Source: Bacillota bacterium (GTDB lineage Bacteria > Bacillota > Clostridia > Christensenellales > Christensenellaceae). Taken from it: a stretch of 51,305 bases of DNA. A model generated the notes under the pieces. That model had not been told where the DNA came from and did not search any database. It saw only the letters and a list, made by a program, of their open reading frames with translations. Location: positions 1 to 51,305 of the forward strand of contig JAEWMJ010000017.1 of assembly GCA_023393165.1 (NCBI GenBank), in the 5' to 3' direction. Both the position numbers and the translations under genes were made by a program. Positions 8,173-16,809 of the stretch are shown here, piece after piece. The first letter of the stretch is position 1. Every line of letters begins with the position of its first letter.

Positions 8173-8414
8173 TGAAGAAAATCTATGTCCGGTACTGCGG
8201 CGGCTGTAATCCGGAGTATGACAGGGTTGCGGCTGTGTCGCGGCTTTTGGCGGCAAGGGGGCTTGCGCTTACAGCTGAAAAAAGCGCCGCTTGCATTCGT
8301 ATTGCCGTAAGTGGCTGCGCCCGCAGATGCGCGGAAAAGAACCCGGAGCAGTTTATTCGGGAAATCAGCAGCCCAAAACAGATGGAACAGTATATTGCGG
8401 AGACTGAATCATGA
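8172..8414 (+). CDS. Small Cys-rich protein of unknown function (YCGGCNP motif)
   Basis: An 80-aa protein coupled on both sides: its ATG overlaps the abfD stop by one base and its stop overlaps the start of the CoA-transferase in an ATGA. It begins with a beta-strand-like stretch and YCGGCNPEYDR (C9, C12), and has a second pair in SGCARRC. The Cys pairs could bind a metal or serve redox or cluster repair. From memory a similar small protein sits next to abfD in other clostridia, but I cannot check that here. No transmembrane segment or signal peptide. Function unknown; a maturation or protection role for the dehydratase is a guess from position. Confidence 0.8.
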   Translation: MKKIYVRYCGGCNPEYDRVAAVSRLLAARGLALTAEKSAACIRIAVSGCARRCAEKNPEQFIREISSPKQMEQYIAETES

Positions 8415-9691
8415 GTAAATTTGTGGACGCGAATGAAGCGTTAAAAGTAGTAAAAAGCGGGGACAGGGTTGCTGTCGGCCATGCCACGGGCGAACCACAG
8501 GCACTAACCGGGGCGCTCTGGGACCGCAGGGATGAACTTAAAAATGTGGAGATCGTACACATGGTATGCATGGGCAAGGGAATGTATTGCCTGCCCGAAG
8601 CAGGGGACAGTTTCCACCACAACTCCCTGTTTATCGGCGGGACGGCGCGAAAAGCGTTTGCGGAAGGCCGGGCGGATTTTGTGCCCGTGCATTTTTCCGA
8701 TATCCCTTCCTTGTTTTTGGACGATTACCTGCCCACGGACGTTGCGCTGGTGCAGGCCTGCCCGCCGGATAAAAACGGTTATATGAGCCTTGGCATTTCG
8801 GTGGACTACACCCTTGCGATCGTAAAAAAAGCGAAAACCGTTGTCGTGCAGGTCAATAAAAACATGCCGAGGACGCACGGGGACTGCTTTATCCACATAT
8901 CCGAGGCGGACTATATCGTGGAATGCGATGAACCGCTGCTGGAATTGCCCCGCGCTCCCCTGAGCGGACAGGATTACGCGATAGGCAAATACTGCGCATC
9001 CTTGGTTCCGGACGGCGCGACTCTGCAGCTCGGGATCGGATCTCTGCCGGATGCGGTGCTTTCATCCCTGACGGAAAAGAACGATCTTGGCATACACAGC
9101 GAGATGTTCTCGGACGGCGTCATGGAACTGGTGCGCGCCGGGGTGGTTAACAACTCCAAAAAGACACTGCACAAGGGCAAAATGGTCGCGACGTTCATTA
9201 TGGGCACCAAAGAACTGTATGAATTCATAGACGACAATCCCATGCTGTATATGGCGCCCGCCAATTATGTGAATGATCCGTTTGTGATAGCGCAGAACGA
9301 AAATATGGTTTCCATCAATTCCTGCGTGCAGATAGACCTTGCGGGCCAGGTTTGTGCGGAGAGCGTCGGCTTGAAACAGATCAGCGCAACGGGCGGCCAG
9401 GCAGACTTCATCCGCGGCGCCAATCATTCAAGGGGCGGCACATCCATTATCGCCATGCCCAGCGTGACAAAAGACTTAAAAACAAGCAAGATCGTTCCTT
9501 TACTGGACGAGGGCGCGACCGTTACCACGCCCAGGACGGACGTGAAGTATATTGTTACCGAATATGGAATTGCGAGCCTTTTCGGAAAAAACCTGCGGCA
9601 GCGCGCAAGGGAACTTATCAATATTGCGCATCCGAGCTTCAGGGAGTCCCTTAAGGCCGAATACGAAAAACGTTTTTACGAAAAATTTTAA
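8411..9691 (+). CDS. abfT: 4-Hydroxybutyrate CoA-transferase
   Basis: A 426-aa class I CoA-transferase of the acetyl-CoA hydrolase/transferase (Cat2) family. It moves CoA from acetyl-CoA or butyryl-CoA to 4-hydroxybutyrate. The catalytic Glu is E231 in GIHSEMFSDG, matching the glutamate that forms the glutamyl-CoA ester in the family, and the oxyanion/CoA loop QLGIGSLPDA precedes it. Length is close to the Clostridium aminobutyricum enzyme. The start overlaps the small gene upstream (ATGA). Together with 4hbD and abfD it completes the activation and dehydration of 4-hydroxybutyrate. Confidence 0.9.
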   Translation: MSKFVDANEALKVVKSGDRVAVGHATGEPQALTGALWDRRDELKNVEIVHMVCMGKGMYCLPEAGDSFHHNSLFIGGTARKAFAEGRADFVPVHFSDIPSLFLDDYLPTDVALVQACPPDKNGYMSLGISVDYTLAIVKKAKTVVVQVNKNMPRTHGDCFIHISEADYIVECDEPLLELPRAPLSGQDYAIGKYCASLVPDGATLQLGIGSLPDAVLSSLTEKNDLGIHSEMFSDGVMELVRAGVVNNSKKTLHKGKMVATFIMGTKELYEFIDDNPMLYMAPANYVNDPFVIAQNENMVSINSCVQIDLAGQVCAESVGLKQISATGGQADFIRGANHSRGGTSIIAMPSVTKDLKTSKIVPLLDEGATVTTPRTDVKYIVTEYGIASLFGKNLRQRARELINIAHPSFRESLKAEYEKRFYEKF

Positions 9692-9706
9692 ACTGAGGTG
9701 GAATAA

Positions 9707-10519
9707 ATGCAAGACTTAAAAAAATTTGCGGCAGAAATCCGGATAGAGGCTTTAAAAGCGCTCGCCAGTCTTGGTTTTGGACACGTGGGCGGAGCCATGT
9801 CCATTGCGGATACGCTAGCGGTCCTGTATGGCGCGGAAATGAAGATCGATCCTCAAAACCCCGCGTGGGAGGAAAGGGATTATCTGGTGCTGTCCAAAGG
9901 ACACGCGGGCCCGGCACTGTACGCCGCGCTTGCGCTGAAAGGGTATTTCCCGGTGGAAGAGCTTCAGACAATCAACCGTGGCGGGACGCGGCTTCCAAGC
10001 CACTGCGACCGCAACAAGACTCCGGGCGTGGACATGAGCACGGGATCGCTGGGGCAGGGCATGTCCTCAGCGATCGGCATTGCGCTTGGTTTTAAAATGG
10101 ATAAAAAACCAAACAAGGTGTTTTTGATCCTGGGCGACGGCGAATGTGACGAAGGCCAGGTTTGGGAAGGCGCGCTGTTTGCGGCGCAGCACAAGGTTTC
10201 GAACCTGATTGCGTTTGTGGATTACAACCGCCAGCAACTGGACGGATATACCAAGGACATCTGCGACCTGGGCGATCTGGGACAGAAGTTTGATGAATTC
10301 GGCTGGAGTGTGCAGGAAGTGCCGGGGCACGATACAGCCGCCATTCAGGAAGCCGTGCAGACAGCCAAAAAGCAGACGGAAAAGCCCAACATGATCATCC
10401 TGAACACCCAAAAGGGCAAGGGCTGCACGTTTGCGGAAGGCAAGCTGTTCAACCACCATATGACTTTTACGAAGGAGCAGGCCGAAGAAGCGGTTCATGC
10501 GCTCCAGGCTTCGCTGTGA
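9707..10519 (+). CDS. Transketolase, N-terminal (TPP-binding) subunit
   Basis: A 270-aa split-transketolase alpha subunit. The TPP/Mg motif runs GDGECDEG to the Asn of VDYNRQQ. HVGGAMSIAD and LSKGHAGPALYA near the N-terminus are typical of transketolase. The partner subunit follows 10 bases later, together equal to a normal transketolase. Transketolases move two-carbon ketol units between sugars. Being inside a 4-hydroxybutyrate cluster is not expected for a housekeeping enzyme and suggests the pathway begins with a ketose or keto-sugar acid. Split transketolases are common in catabolic operons of anaerobes. GAGGTGG precedes ATG 9707. Confidence 0.92.
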   Translation: MQDLKKFAAEIRIEALKALASLGFGHVGGAMSIADTLAVLYGAEMKIDPQNPAWEERDYLVLSKGHAGPALYAALALKGYFPVEELQTINRGGTRLPSHCDRNKTPGVDMSTGSLGQGMSSAIGIALGFKMDKKPNKVFLILGDGECDEGQVWEGALFAAQHKVSNLIAFVDYNRQQLDGYTKDICDLGDLGQKFDEFGWSVQEVPGHDTAAIQEAVQTAKKQTEKPNMIILNTQKGKGCTFAEGKLFNHHMTFTKEQAEEAVHALQASL

Positions 10520-10529
10520 GGGATTTGCC

Positions 10530-11510
10530 ATGAGTTATAAAGTAAGTTTGGAAATAGATAAAAACGAAGAAAAAGCAATGCGCGACGTATACTGTGAAAC
10601 CATGCTGGGCATGGCGGAGGCGGACGACCGTATTGTATACCTGGACGCAGACCTGATGAACTCCATAGGCATGCGGCCGTTTGCCGCTAAGTACCCGGAG
10701 CGGACGGTCAACTGCGGCATACAGGAGGCCAACATGGTGGGCGTTGCCGCCGGGCTTTCGGTTGCGGGCAAGGTACCTTTCCTGCATACGTTCGGTGTAT
10801 TTGCCTCCCGCAGGGTGGCGGATCAGGTGTTTATCTCGGCCGCGTTTGCGCAGGCCAATATCCGCATTATCGGCAGCGATCCCGGCGTGACCGCATCCTA
10901 CAACGGCGGCACCCATATGCCGTTTGAAGATCTTGGCATCATGCGGGGCATTCCGGGCGTAACTGTGATCGAGCCTACCGATTCCGTTATGCTGGCGGAT
11001 ATTGTGAAACAGCTAAAAGACGCGTTCGGCGTATATTACATCCGCCTGTCCCGCAAAAACGCGGTCAAGGTTTTTGAGGACAACAGCACGTTTGAGATCG
11101 GAAGGGCGGCCACGATACGGGAAGGAAAAGACGTAACCATCATCGCCTCGGGCATCTGTGTTGCGGATGCGCGCCATGCGGCTGAAGAACTTCAGAAAGA
11201 AAGCGTCAGCGCGCAGGTCATCAACATGTTCACTATAAAGCCGGTGGATAAGAAAGCCATCATTGCGGCCGCCCAAAAGACCGGCTGCGTGGTGACGGCG
11301 GAGAACCACAACGTGATCAACGGCCTTGGTTCCGCTGTGGCCGAAGTCCTGGCGGAGAACTGCCCTGTTCCCATGGAGCGCGTAGGCGTAATGGATGAAT
11401 TCGGCGAGGTGGGATCGGTGGATTACCTGAAGGAGCGTTTTAAATTGACCGCCGAAGAAATCGCGCGCAAGGCCAGGATCGCGGTCAAAAGAAAGAACCG
11501 TGAGGTTTGA
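10530..11510 (+). CDS. Transketolase, C-terminal subunit
   Basis: A 326-aa beta subunit with the pyrimidine-binding domain followed by the transketolase C-terminal domain. NCGIQEANMVGVAAGLS carries the catalytic Glu that activates TPP; GVTASYNGGTHMPFEDLG follows. I take ATG 10530 (MSYKVSLEIDK) because GAGG at 10518-10521, overlapping the previous stop, is correctly spaced; the frame is open further upstream without a better site. It forms one enzyme with the upstream subunit. Confidence 0.92.
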   Translation: MSYKVSLEIDKNEEKAMRDVYCETMLGMAEADDRIVYLDADLMNSIGMRPFAAKYPERTVNCGIQEANMVGVAAGLSVAGKVPFLHTFGVFASRRVADQVFISAAFAQANIRIIGSDPGVTASYNGGTHMPFEDLGIMRGIPGVTVIEPTDSVMLADIVKQLKDAFGVYYIRLSRKNAVKVFEDNSTFEIGRAATIREGKDVTIIASGICVADARHAAEELQKESVSAQVINMFTIKPVDKKAIIAAAQKTGCVVTAENHNVINGLGSAVAEVLAENCPVPMERVGVMDEFGEVGSVDYLKERFKLTAEEIARKARIAVKRKNREV

Positions 11511-11536
11511 TTTTTAAGATAAGGAAGTAAAGACCT

Positions 11537-12379
11537 ATGGATAAAATTTGTGTGATAGGCGCGGGCACTATGGGCGCAGGCATTGCTCAGGTATTCGCAT
11601 CCGCCGGGTATGGGGTAGTGCTGGCCGATACAAACGGGGAGCAGTTGAAAACAGGGATTGCGGGAATACAAAAGTCTCTTAAAAAACTGGCCGAAAAAGA
11701 AAAAATAACGCGGGATAAAGAGAAGGAAATCGCCTCACGTATCTCCGCATCTTCCGGTCCGGAGGATTGCGCGGACGCCTGCCTGGCCATAGAGGCGATA
11801 TTTGAAAACCTTGCGGTCAAGCAGGAACTTTTTGAAAAACTTGAAAAGATAATGCCCGCGGATGCCATACTTGCTACCAACACGTCTTCACTTTCGGTTA
11901 CCGAGATCGCCAAAAACTTAATACATAAGGAACGGTTTGTCGGGCTGCACTTTTTCAATCCCGCAGCCGTCATGAAATTGGTTGAGGTCATCAGCGGCGC
12001 GTACACAAACGAAGAAACGGTGAAGCGGGCGGCAGAAATAGCCGCTCGGATCGGGAAAGTGCCTGTACGGGTTCAGGAAAGCCCCGGGTTTGTTGTAAAC
12101 AGGATACTGATTCCCATGATCAATGAGGCTATCGGCGTATTGGCGGAAAGCGTAGCGTCCGCAGAGGATATTGACAACGCCATGAAATTCGGCGCGTCCC
12201 ATCCCATGGGCCCGCTGGCGCTGTCCGACCTGATCGGGAATGACGTTGTGCTGGCGATCATGGAAGTGCTGCGGAAAGAAACGGGCGATCCCAAATACCG
12301 CCCGCACCCTTTGCTGAAAAAAATGGTTCGCGCCGGTTACCTTGGCAGGAAAACGCAAAAAGGATTTTTTGCATATTAA
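11537..12379 (+). CDS. hbd: 3-Hydroxybutyryl-CoA dehydrogenase
   Basis: A 280-aa 3-hydroxyacyl-CoA dehydrogenase. The N-terminal Rossmann fold begins IGAGTMGAGIAQ. The catalytic region holds NTSSLSVTEIA and GLHFFNPAAVMKLVE with the active-site His. The C-terminal dimerisation domain follows. It interconverts acetoacetyl-CoA and 3-hydroxybutyryl-CoA. With crotonase (18278) and thiolase (17071) it links crotonyl-CoA to acetyl-CoA. Length is typical of the clostridial Hbd. The ribosome binding site AAGGAAG lies upstream. Confidence 0.93.
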   Translation: MDKICVIGAGTMGAGIAQVFASAGYGVVLADTNGEQLKTGIAGIQKSLKKLAEKEKITRDKEKEIASRISASSGPEDCADACLAIEAIFENLAVKQELFEKLEKIMPADAILATNTSSLSVTEIAKNLIHKERFVGLHFFNPAAVMKLVEVISGAYTNEETVKRAAEIAARIGKVPVRVQESPGFVVNRILIPMINEAIGVLAESVASAEDIDNAMKFGASHPMGPLALSDLIGNDVVLAIMEVLRKETGDPKYRPHPLLKKMVRAGYLGRKTQKGFFAY

Positions 12380-12437
12380 ACAGGATTTACGCGGCGGTGA
12401 TTTGAGAAATGCGTAAAGAAACGGTAAGGAGAAGACA

Positions 12438-13463
12438 ATGAAAGCGGCATTATTAAGAGAAAAGAACAAACTGGAGCTGACGGATGTCAAAATCCCTGAA
12501 ATCGGAGCAGGCGAGGCGCTGGTCAGGGTCGCATATTCCGGTATCTGCGGGAGCGATATTCATGTATGGCGCGGGCATCACCCCACCGCAACCTATCCGC
12601 GTATACCCGGCCACGAGTTTTCCGGCGTGCTTGAAAAGTTCGTCGGGACCCCAAGGGACGGGCTGAAAACAGGCGACCCGGTAGTGGTGCAGCCTTTCTG
12701 GTCCTGCGGCCTGTGCGAACCCTGCATCCGCGGAATGGACAATGTCTGCCGGGAACTGAAGGTGATCGGTTTCCATGAGGACGGATGCTTTGCGGAGTAT
12801 ATCAGGGTACCCTTAAAAAAGATATACCGCCTGCCCGGCAACGTGGACCTGCGTCTGGGCGCTATTACAGAGCCATTGTCCGTTGCGGTGCACGACGTGC
12901 GGCGGAGCGGCCTCATGTGTGGAGAAAAAGCGCTGATCACGGGCGGCGGGCCCATCGGCATGCTGGTTGCTTTGGTTGCGCAGCATGCGGGCGCGGCGGA
13001 CGTGTATATCAGCGAGATCAACGAGTACAGGCTGGAATTTGCAAAAAAGCTTGGAATTAAAACAATCAATCCGCTGAAAACCGATCTGAAGGAAGAAACA
13101 ATGCGCATAACGCGCGGCAAGGGATTCGACGTGGTATATGAAGCGTCGGGCAGCAAACCCTGTATCAGCGCGGTGACCGATGTCGTGAAGAGCGGCGGCA
13201 CGATCCTTATGATCGGCATGTCGAGCGAGCTTCATCCCCTCAACCTTTCGGCAATGTTTGCAAAGGAATTGACGGTAAAGGGAGTGCGTTTGCATGCACA
13301 GCAGAATTTTGAAGGAGCGATCGCGCTGCTTGAATCCGGAAAGCTCAATGAAAAACTAAACATGATCATAGACAACGAATTCAGTCTGGACGATTTTGTG
13401 AAAGCGATGAATTTCCAGGTAGAGGACCCCAACCACTTTAAAGTGATGATAAAGATTGGTTGA
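12438..13463 (+). CDS. Zinc-dependent alcohol dehydrogenase (sorbitol/threonine dehydrogenase-like MDR)
   Basis: A 341-aa medium-chain dehydrogenase. Catalytic zinc residues lie in GICGSDIH and PGHEFSG. Structural zinc Cys residues are in CGLCEPCIRGMDNVC. The Rossmann motif is TGGGPIGM, with an acidic residue at the end of the second strand (ISEIN), which favours NAD over NADP. Substrates of this group are secondary alcohols, polyols or hydroxy acids; I cannot pick one. In this cluster it could oxidise or reduce a polyol or hydroxy-acid intermediate. A TTTACGC/GCGTAAA inverted repeat (12386-12392, 12411-12417) sits in the gap before it. Its stop codon lies within the -35 of the regulator's promoter. 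Confidence 0.88.
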   Translation: MKAALLREKNKLELTDVKIPEIGAGEALVRVAYSGICGSDIHVWRGHHPTATYPRIPGHEFSGVLEKFVGTPRDGLKTGDPVVVQPFWSCGLCEPCIRGMDNVCRELKVIGFHEDGCFAEYIRVPLKKIYRLPGNVDLRLGAITEPLSVAVHDVRRSGLMCGEKALITGGGPIGMLVALVAQHAGAADVYISEINEYRLEFAKKLGIKTINPLKTDLKEETMRITRGKGFDVVYEASGSKPCISAVTDVVKSGGTILMIGMSSELHPLNLSAMFAKELTVKGVRLHAQQNFEGAIALLESGKLNEKLNMIIDNEFSLDDFVKAMNFQVEDPNHFKVMIKIG

Positions 13464-13488
13464 CGAATTGTTTTTTAAATAATATAAT
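13460..13488 (+). promoter_or_regulatory. Promoter of the GntR-type regulator gene
   Basis: TTGACG at 13460-13465, a 17-base spacer and a perfect TATAAT at 13483-13488. It starts inside the last codons of the alcohol dehydrogenase gene and lies 40 bases before the regulator start. It may also drive the downstream genes. Confidence 0.75.
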
Positions 13489-13497
13489 TGTATACAT
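13487..13497. promoter_or_regulatory. Operator candidate for autoregulation
   Basis: ATTGTATACAT holds the 8-base palindrome TGTATACA (13489-13496) directly behind the -10. It shares ATTGTAT with both arms of the larger palindrome at 751-778. Position and shared half-site suggest the same regulator controls both promoters. Confidence 0.45.
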
Positions 13498-13528
13498 AAA
13501 CTCGAAATAGTACTTGTAAAAGGGGATC

Positions 13529-14227
13529 ATGTATATGAACGCGGAAAAAGAGACAAATGCGAATTTAAGCCAGACTGTATACGATTATATTATGAAAATG
13601 CTTTTAAAGCAGGAAATCAAGTGCGGTGAAAAGATATCCGAAGAAAACATATCGGAGCGTTTGAACATCTCCAGGACGCCTATCCGCGAAGCCTTGCGGC
13701 TGCTTGCGTCCCAGGGCCTTCTGGTGATATACCCCAAACGGTTTGCGGAAGTAGTGACATTTTCAGAGACGGACAGACATCAGATCGGGATCGTCCGTTT
13801 AAACCAGGATATATTTTCGGCAAAACTGGCAATACAAAACGGCAGCAACGCGGATTTCCTGAATCTGAGCCGCATTGCGGACGAATGCGAAAAATACGCA
13901 AAAGAAGACGATATGTATATGCGGATCACAACGGACTGCCGCTTTCACCTGATGCTGGCCGAGATAGGAAGGAACCAGGTGCATACGTCCTTCCAGCAGA
14001 TTCTCTATCAGAAGATCTGCCTGCTCCAGGCATCCAATTACGCCGGCGTGGAGGACAGTTTAAGCAAAATCAGCCATCATCGCCAGATCATAGAGGGCCT
14101 GATGCAGAGGGACCCCGGCGTCACCATCCATGCGATCGTGGAGCATCTGAAAAAGTTCTATGAGCTGGAAAACAGTGACTATGCTTTTATGCTGTCCTAT
14201 TATGAAAACGAAGCAAAGAGAGGATAA
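13529..14227 (+). CDS. GntR-family transcriptional regulator, FadR/FCD subfamily
   Basis: A 232-aa regulator. The N-terminal winged helix includes ISEENISERLNISRTPIREALRLL, the signature of GntR proteins. The C-terminal all-helical part has the Asp/His pattern of FCD ligand domains, which bind metal and small organic acids. It is likely the repressor of this cluster, with an intermediate such as a hydroxy acid as inducer. Candidate sites are 13487-13497 (its own promoter) and 751-778. Start ATG 13529 follows AGGGG by 3 bases; ATG 13535 has better spacing and may be the true start. Confidence 0.88.
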   Translation: MYMNAEKETNANLSQTVYDYIMKMLLKQEIKCGEKISEENISERLNISRTPIREALRLLASQGLLVIYPKRFAEVVTFSETDRHQIGIVRLNQDIFSAKLAIQNGSNADFLNLSRIADECEKYAKEDDMYMRITTDCRFHLMLAEIGRNQVHTSFQQILYQKICLLQASNYAGVEDSLSKISHHRQIIEGLMQRDPGVTIHAIVEHLKKFYELENSDYAFMLSYYENEAKRG

Positions 14228-14231
14228 GGAA

Positions 14232-14645
14232 ATGGGTAAATTGTTTCAGGGACTGAACCATGTTGCGATATTTGTGCGCAGCCGCGAGGAAGCGGTGAAG
14301 TTTTATACGGAAATACTGAGCGGCGAACTTATGTTTACCGTGGACAACGAGTCGGACGGGCTTTTGATCGCCATGATCAGGATGGACGGCTTCTGCGTGG
14401 AGCTTTTAGAGCCGCCGGAGGGCAAGGATAAGGTAGCGACCGCGGCCCAAAACACCTCCAATCATTTTGCCATTACGGTTGAAGACATAGACAAAGCGCT
14501 TGCTTTTCTGAAGGAAAAAGGCTTTGAAATAGAGGAGCCCGGCATATACGACGTGCCCAACTTCGGCCGCGAGGGCAACAACATGAGGGTCGCGTTTTTC
14601 CATGGGCCCAACGGAGAGCGGATAGAGCTTTTCAAACAGGTTTGA
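14232..14645 (+). CDS. VOC/glyoxalase-fold protein, methylmalonyl-CoA epimerase-like
   Basis: A 137-aa two-module VOC protein. Metal ligands follow the usual H..E..H..E order: His in LNHVAIF, Glu in VELLEPP, His in SNHFAIT and Glu in GERIELF. VOC enzymes include glyoxalase I, methylmalonyl-CoA epimerase and isomerases that use a metal-bound enediolate. The exact reaction is unknown; an epimerase or isomerase acting on a CoA ester or hydroxyaldehyde would fit the cluster. I place the start at ATG 14232 (MGKLFQGLNH), 4 bases after the regulator stop. A longer frame reaches back into the regulator but lacks a ribosome binding site. Confidence 0.82.
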   Translation: MGKLFQGLNHVAIFVRSREEAVKFYTEILSGELMFTVDNESDGLLIAMIRMDGFCVELLEPPEGKDKVATAAQNTSNHFAITVEDIDKALAFLKEKGFEIEEPGIYDVPNFGREGNNMRVAFFHGPNGERIELFKQV

Positions 14646-14659
14646 CAGGATAACAACAA

Positions 14660-15784
14660 ATGGATTACTCCTTGGAAGAATATAAAGAACATATCGGCAG
14701 GGTACGCGTTTTTGTGAAGGAGACGGTCGCGCCCGCCGCACGGGAAACGGACGGGAAAGAAGCGTTTCCCCTTGCAGCTGTTGACGAAATGAAAAAGAGG
14801 GGACTCTTCGGAATCCCGTTCGGTACGGAGACGGGCGGCGCCGGGTTTGATTACACAGCCTATGCGCTGACCATAGAGGAAATCGCGAAAGCTTGCGCCT
14901 CCACGGCGGTAATACTGTCTACGCATACGTCTCTTGCCTGTTACCCGGTCGCTGAGTTCGGGAACGATTTGCAAAAGGAGAAGTTTCTCCGCCCCTTGCT
15001 TGCGGGCGAAAAACTTGGGGCTTTTGCCCTTACCGAACCGGGCGCAGGGAGCGACGTGGGGGCGGTTTCAACCGTAGCGCGGGAGGAAAACGGGCGTTAT
15101 ATCATAAACGGTGAGAAAATATTCATCACCAACGCGGGATATGCCGGCGTCTATATCGTGTTTGCGAAAAATGCTTCGGGCAAATTATCGGCTTTTCTCG
15201 TGCCAGCGGATACGCCGGGTTTTGAAATAGCGGGATACGAGAAAAAGCTCGGGATTCGCGGTTCCACAGCGGGCCACCTCGTATTTCAGGAATGCGCAGT
15301 TCCAAAAGAAAACCTGCTCGGGGATCCGAACGGCGGATTCAAAATTGCGATGACCGCGCTTAATGCCGGAAGGATAGCCATTGCGGCGCAGGCGCTGGGA
15401 ATAGCCGAAGGCGCGTTTGATTTGGCCGCCGGGTATGTAAAGGAGCGGAAACAGTTCGGCAAAAGCATCGGAGAATTCCAGAATACGCGGTTTTCCCTGG
15501 CTGAAATGCGGACAGAGATCGAGGCGTCAAGGTATCTGATGCTGCATGCAGCATATCTCTTATCTAGAGGACTTCCTCATACCAAGGAAGCGGCAATGGC
15601 CAAACTTAAATGCTCAAAAACGGCAGACGTCGTCACCACCGCTTGTTTGCAGCTATTGGGCGGATATGGGTATACCGGCAGGTATGACGCGGAGAGGTTT
15701 TTCCGGGACGCCAGGATCACACAAATTTACGAGGGAACCTCCGAAATTCAAAAGATCGTCATCTCAACCATAGAATTGAAATAA
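14660..15784 (+). CDS. bcd: Acyl-CoA dehydrogenase, butyryl-CoA dehydrogenase-like
   Basis: A 374-aa FAD flavoprotein of the short-chain acyl-CoA dehydrogenase type. Visible features are FALTEPGAGSDVG, FITNAGYAGVYIVFAK, ERKQFGKSIGEFQ and QLLGGYGYTGRYDAERF. The catalytic Glu is in QIYEGTSEIQ. In this context it would reduce crotonyl-CoA to butyryl-CoA, normally with EtfAB by electron bifurcation. No etfA or etfB gene is in the window, so the partner is elsewhere or this enzyme acts on another acyl-CoA. It follows the VOC gene by 14 bases. Confidence 0.9.
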   Translation: MDYSLEEYKEHIGRVRVFVKETVAPAARETDGKEAFPLAAVDEMKKRGLFGIPFGTETGGAGFDYTAYALTIEEIAKACASTAVILSTHTSLACYPVAEFGNDLQKEKFLRPLLAGEKLGAFALTEPGAGSDVGAVSTVAREENGRYIINGEKIFITNAGYAGVYIVFAKNASGKLSAFLVPADTPGFEIAGYEKKLGIRGSTAGHLVFQECAVPKENLLGDPNGGFKIAMTALNAGRIAIAAQALGIAEGAFDLAAGYVKERKQFGKSIGEFQNTRFSLAEMRTEIEASRYLMLHAAYLLSRGLPHTKEAAMAKLKCSKTADVVTTACLQLLGGYGYTGRYDAERFFRDARITQIYEGTSEIQKIVISTIELK

Positions 15785-15818
15785 AACCTTTTTATAAATT
15801 TATTCTGGAGACAAAGCA

Positions 15819-16802
15819 ATGAAATATATGAAAATCGGCAAATTGCCTGTAAAATCCGCGTCCGCCGTCAGTCTGGGCACCTGGGCGATCGGTGGCGGTG
15901 AATGGTGGGGGGATAATGACGACCGTGAATCCATGGATACCATCCGCGCCGCGGTGGACGGCGGCATAACGCTGATAGACACGGCCCCGGCCTACGGAAA
16001 AGGCCACAGTGAGGAAGTGCTGGGCCGGGCCCTGAAGGGAATCAGGAACAAGGTCTGCATTTCCACAAAATGCGGTCTTGTATGGAATGTGGAGGAAGGG
16101 TCGTTCTTCTTTGAAAAGGACGGTTTCAGGATCATGAGGAACCTGAGTCCCGCTTCCGTTAAACGTGAGGTGGAAGACAGTTTAAGGCGGCTTCAAACAG
16201 ACCATATCGATATTTATTTTACGCACTGGCAGTCGGTTCCGCCGTTTTTTACACCCATAGAGGAAACAATGGGCATGCTTTTAAAATTAAAGCAGGAAGG
16301 CAAGATCCTTGCGATAGGCGCATCCAACGTGTCGCCCGAACAAATCGAAGAATACGCGTCTTGCGGCGGCGTCGATATTATCCAGGAAAAATACAGCATG
16401 CTGGACAGGGGAGCGGAAACCAAATTTTTTGATCTTGTAAAAAAGCACGGCATCACGTTCCAGGCGTATTCGCCGCTTGAAATGGGCCTTTTGACCGGGG
16501 CGATCGGGAAAGATTTCGTTCCTGCGCCGGGCTCGGCCAGGGCTTCAAAGAAATGGTTCCAAAAAGAGAACTTTCCGCGCGCCGTTAATATGCTGGAAGG
16601 ATGGAGCGATCTCAAAGAAAAATATAACTGCACGTATACCCATCTGGCCATCGCATGGCTTCTGGCACAGGGGGATTTTATAAACGTATTGTGCGGGGCG
16701 CGCAAGGTGTTCCAACTGAAGGACAATATCGGCGGAGCGGATATTGAATTGGATGCGGCCGATGTAAAGAGGATGCGCGAAGATCTCGAAAAATTAGGAT
16801 AA
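15819..16802 (+). CDS. Aldo/keto reductase
   Basis: A 327-aa NAD(P)H-dependent aldo/keto reductase with a TIM-barrel pattern. The catalytic tetrad is seen as Asp and Tyr in LIDTAPAYGKG, Lys in ISTKCGL and His in IYFTHW. The family reduces sugar-derived and other aldehydes; the exact substrate cannot be read. It ends 7 bases before copy 2 of the dispersed repeat. It may process a hydroxyaldehyde from the transketolase step, which is an inference from context. Confidence 0.9.
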   Translation: MKYMKIGKLPVKSASAVSLGTWAIGGGEWWGDNDDRESMDTIRAAVDGGITLIDTAPAYGKGHSEEVLGRALKGIRNKVCISTKCGLVWNVEEGSFFFEKDGFRIMRNLSPASVKREVEDSLRRLQTDHIDIYFTHWQSVPPFFTPIEETMGMLLKLKQEGKILAIGASNVSPEQIEEYASCGGVDIIQEKYSMLDRGAETKFFDLVKKHGITFQAYSPLEMGLLTGAIGKDFVPAPGSARASKKWFQKENFPRAVNMLEGWSDLKEKYNCTYTHLAIAWLLAQGDFINVLCGARKVFQLKDNIGGADIELDAADVKRMREDLEKLG

Positions 16803-16809
16803 TTTTCAG

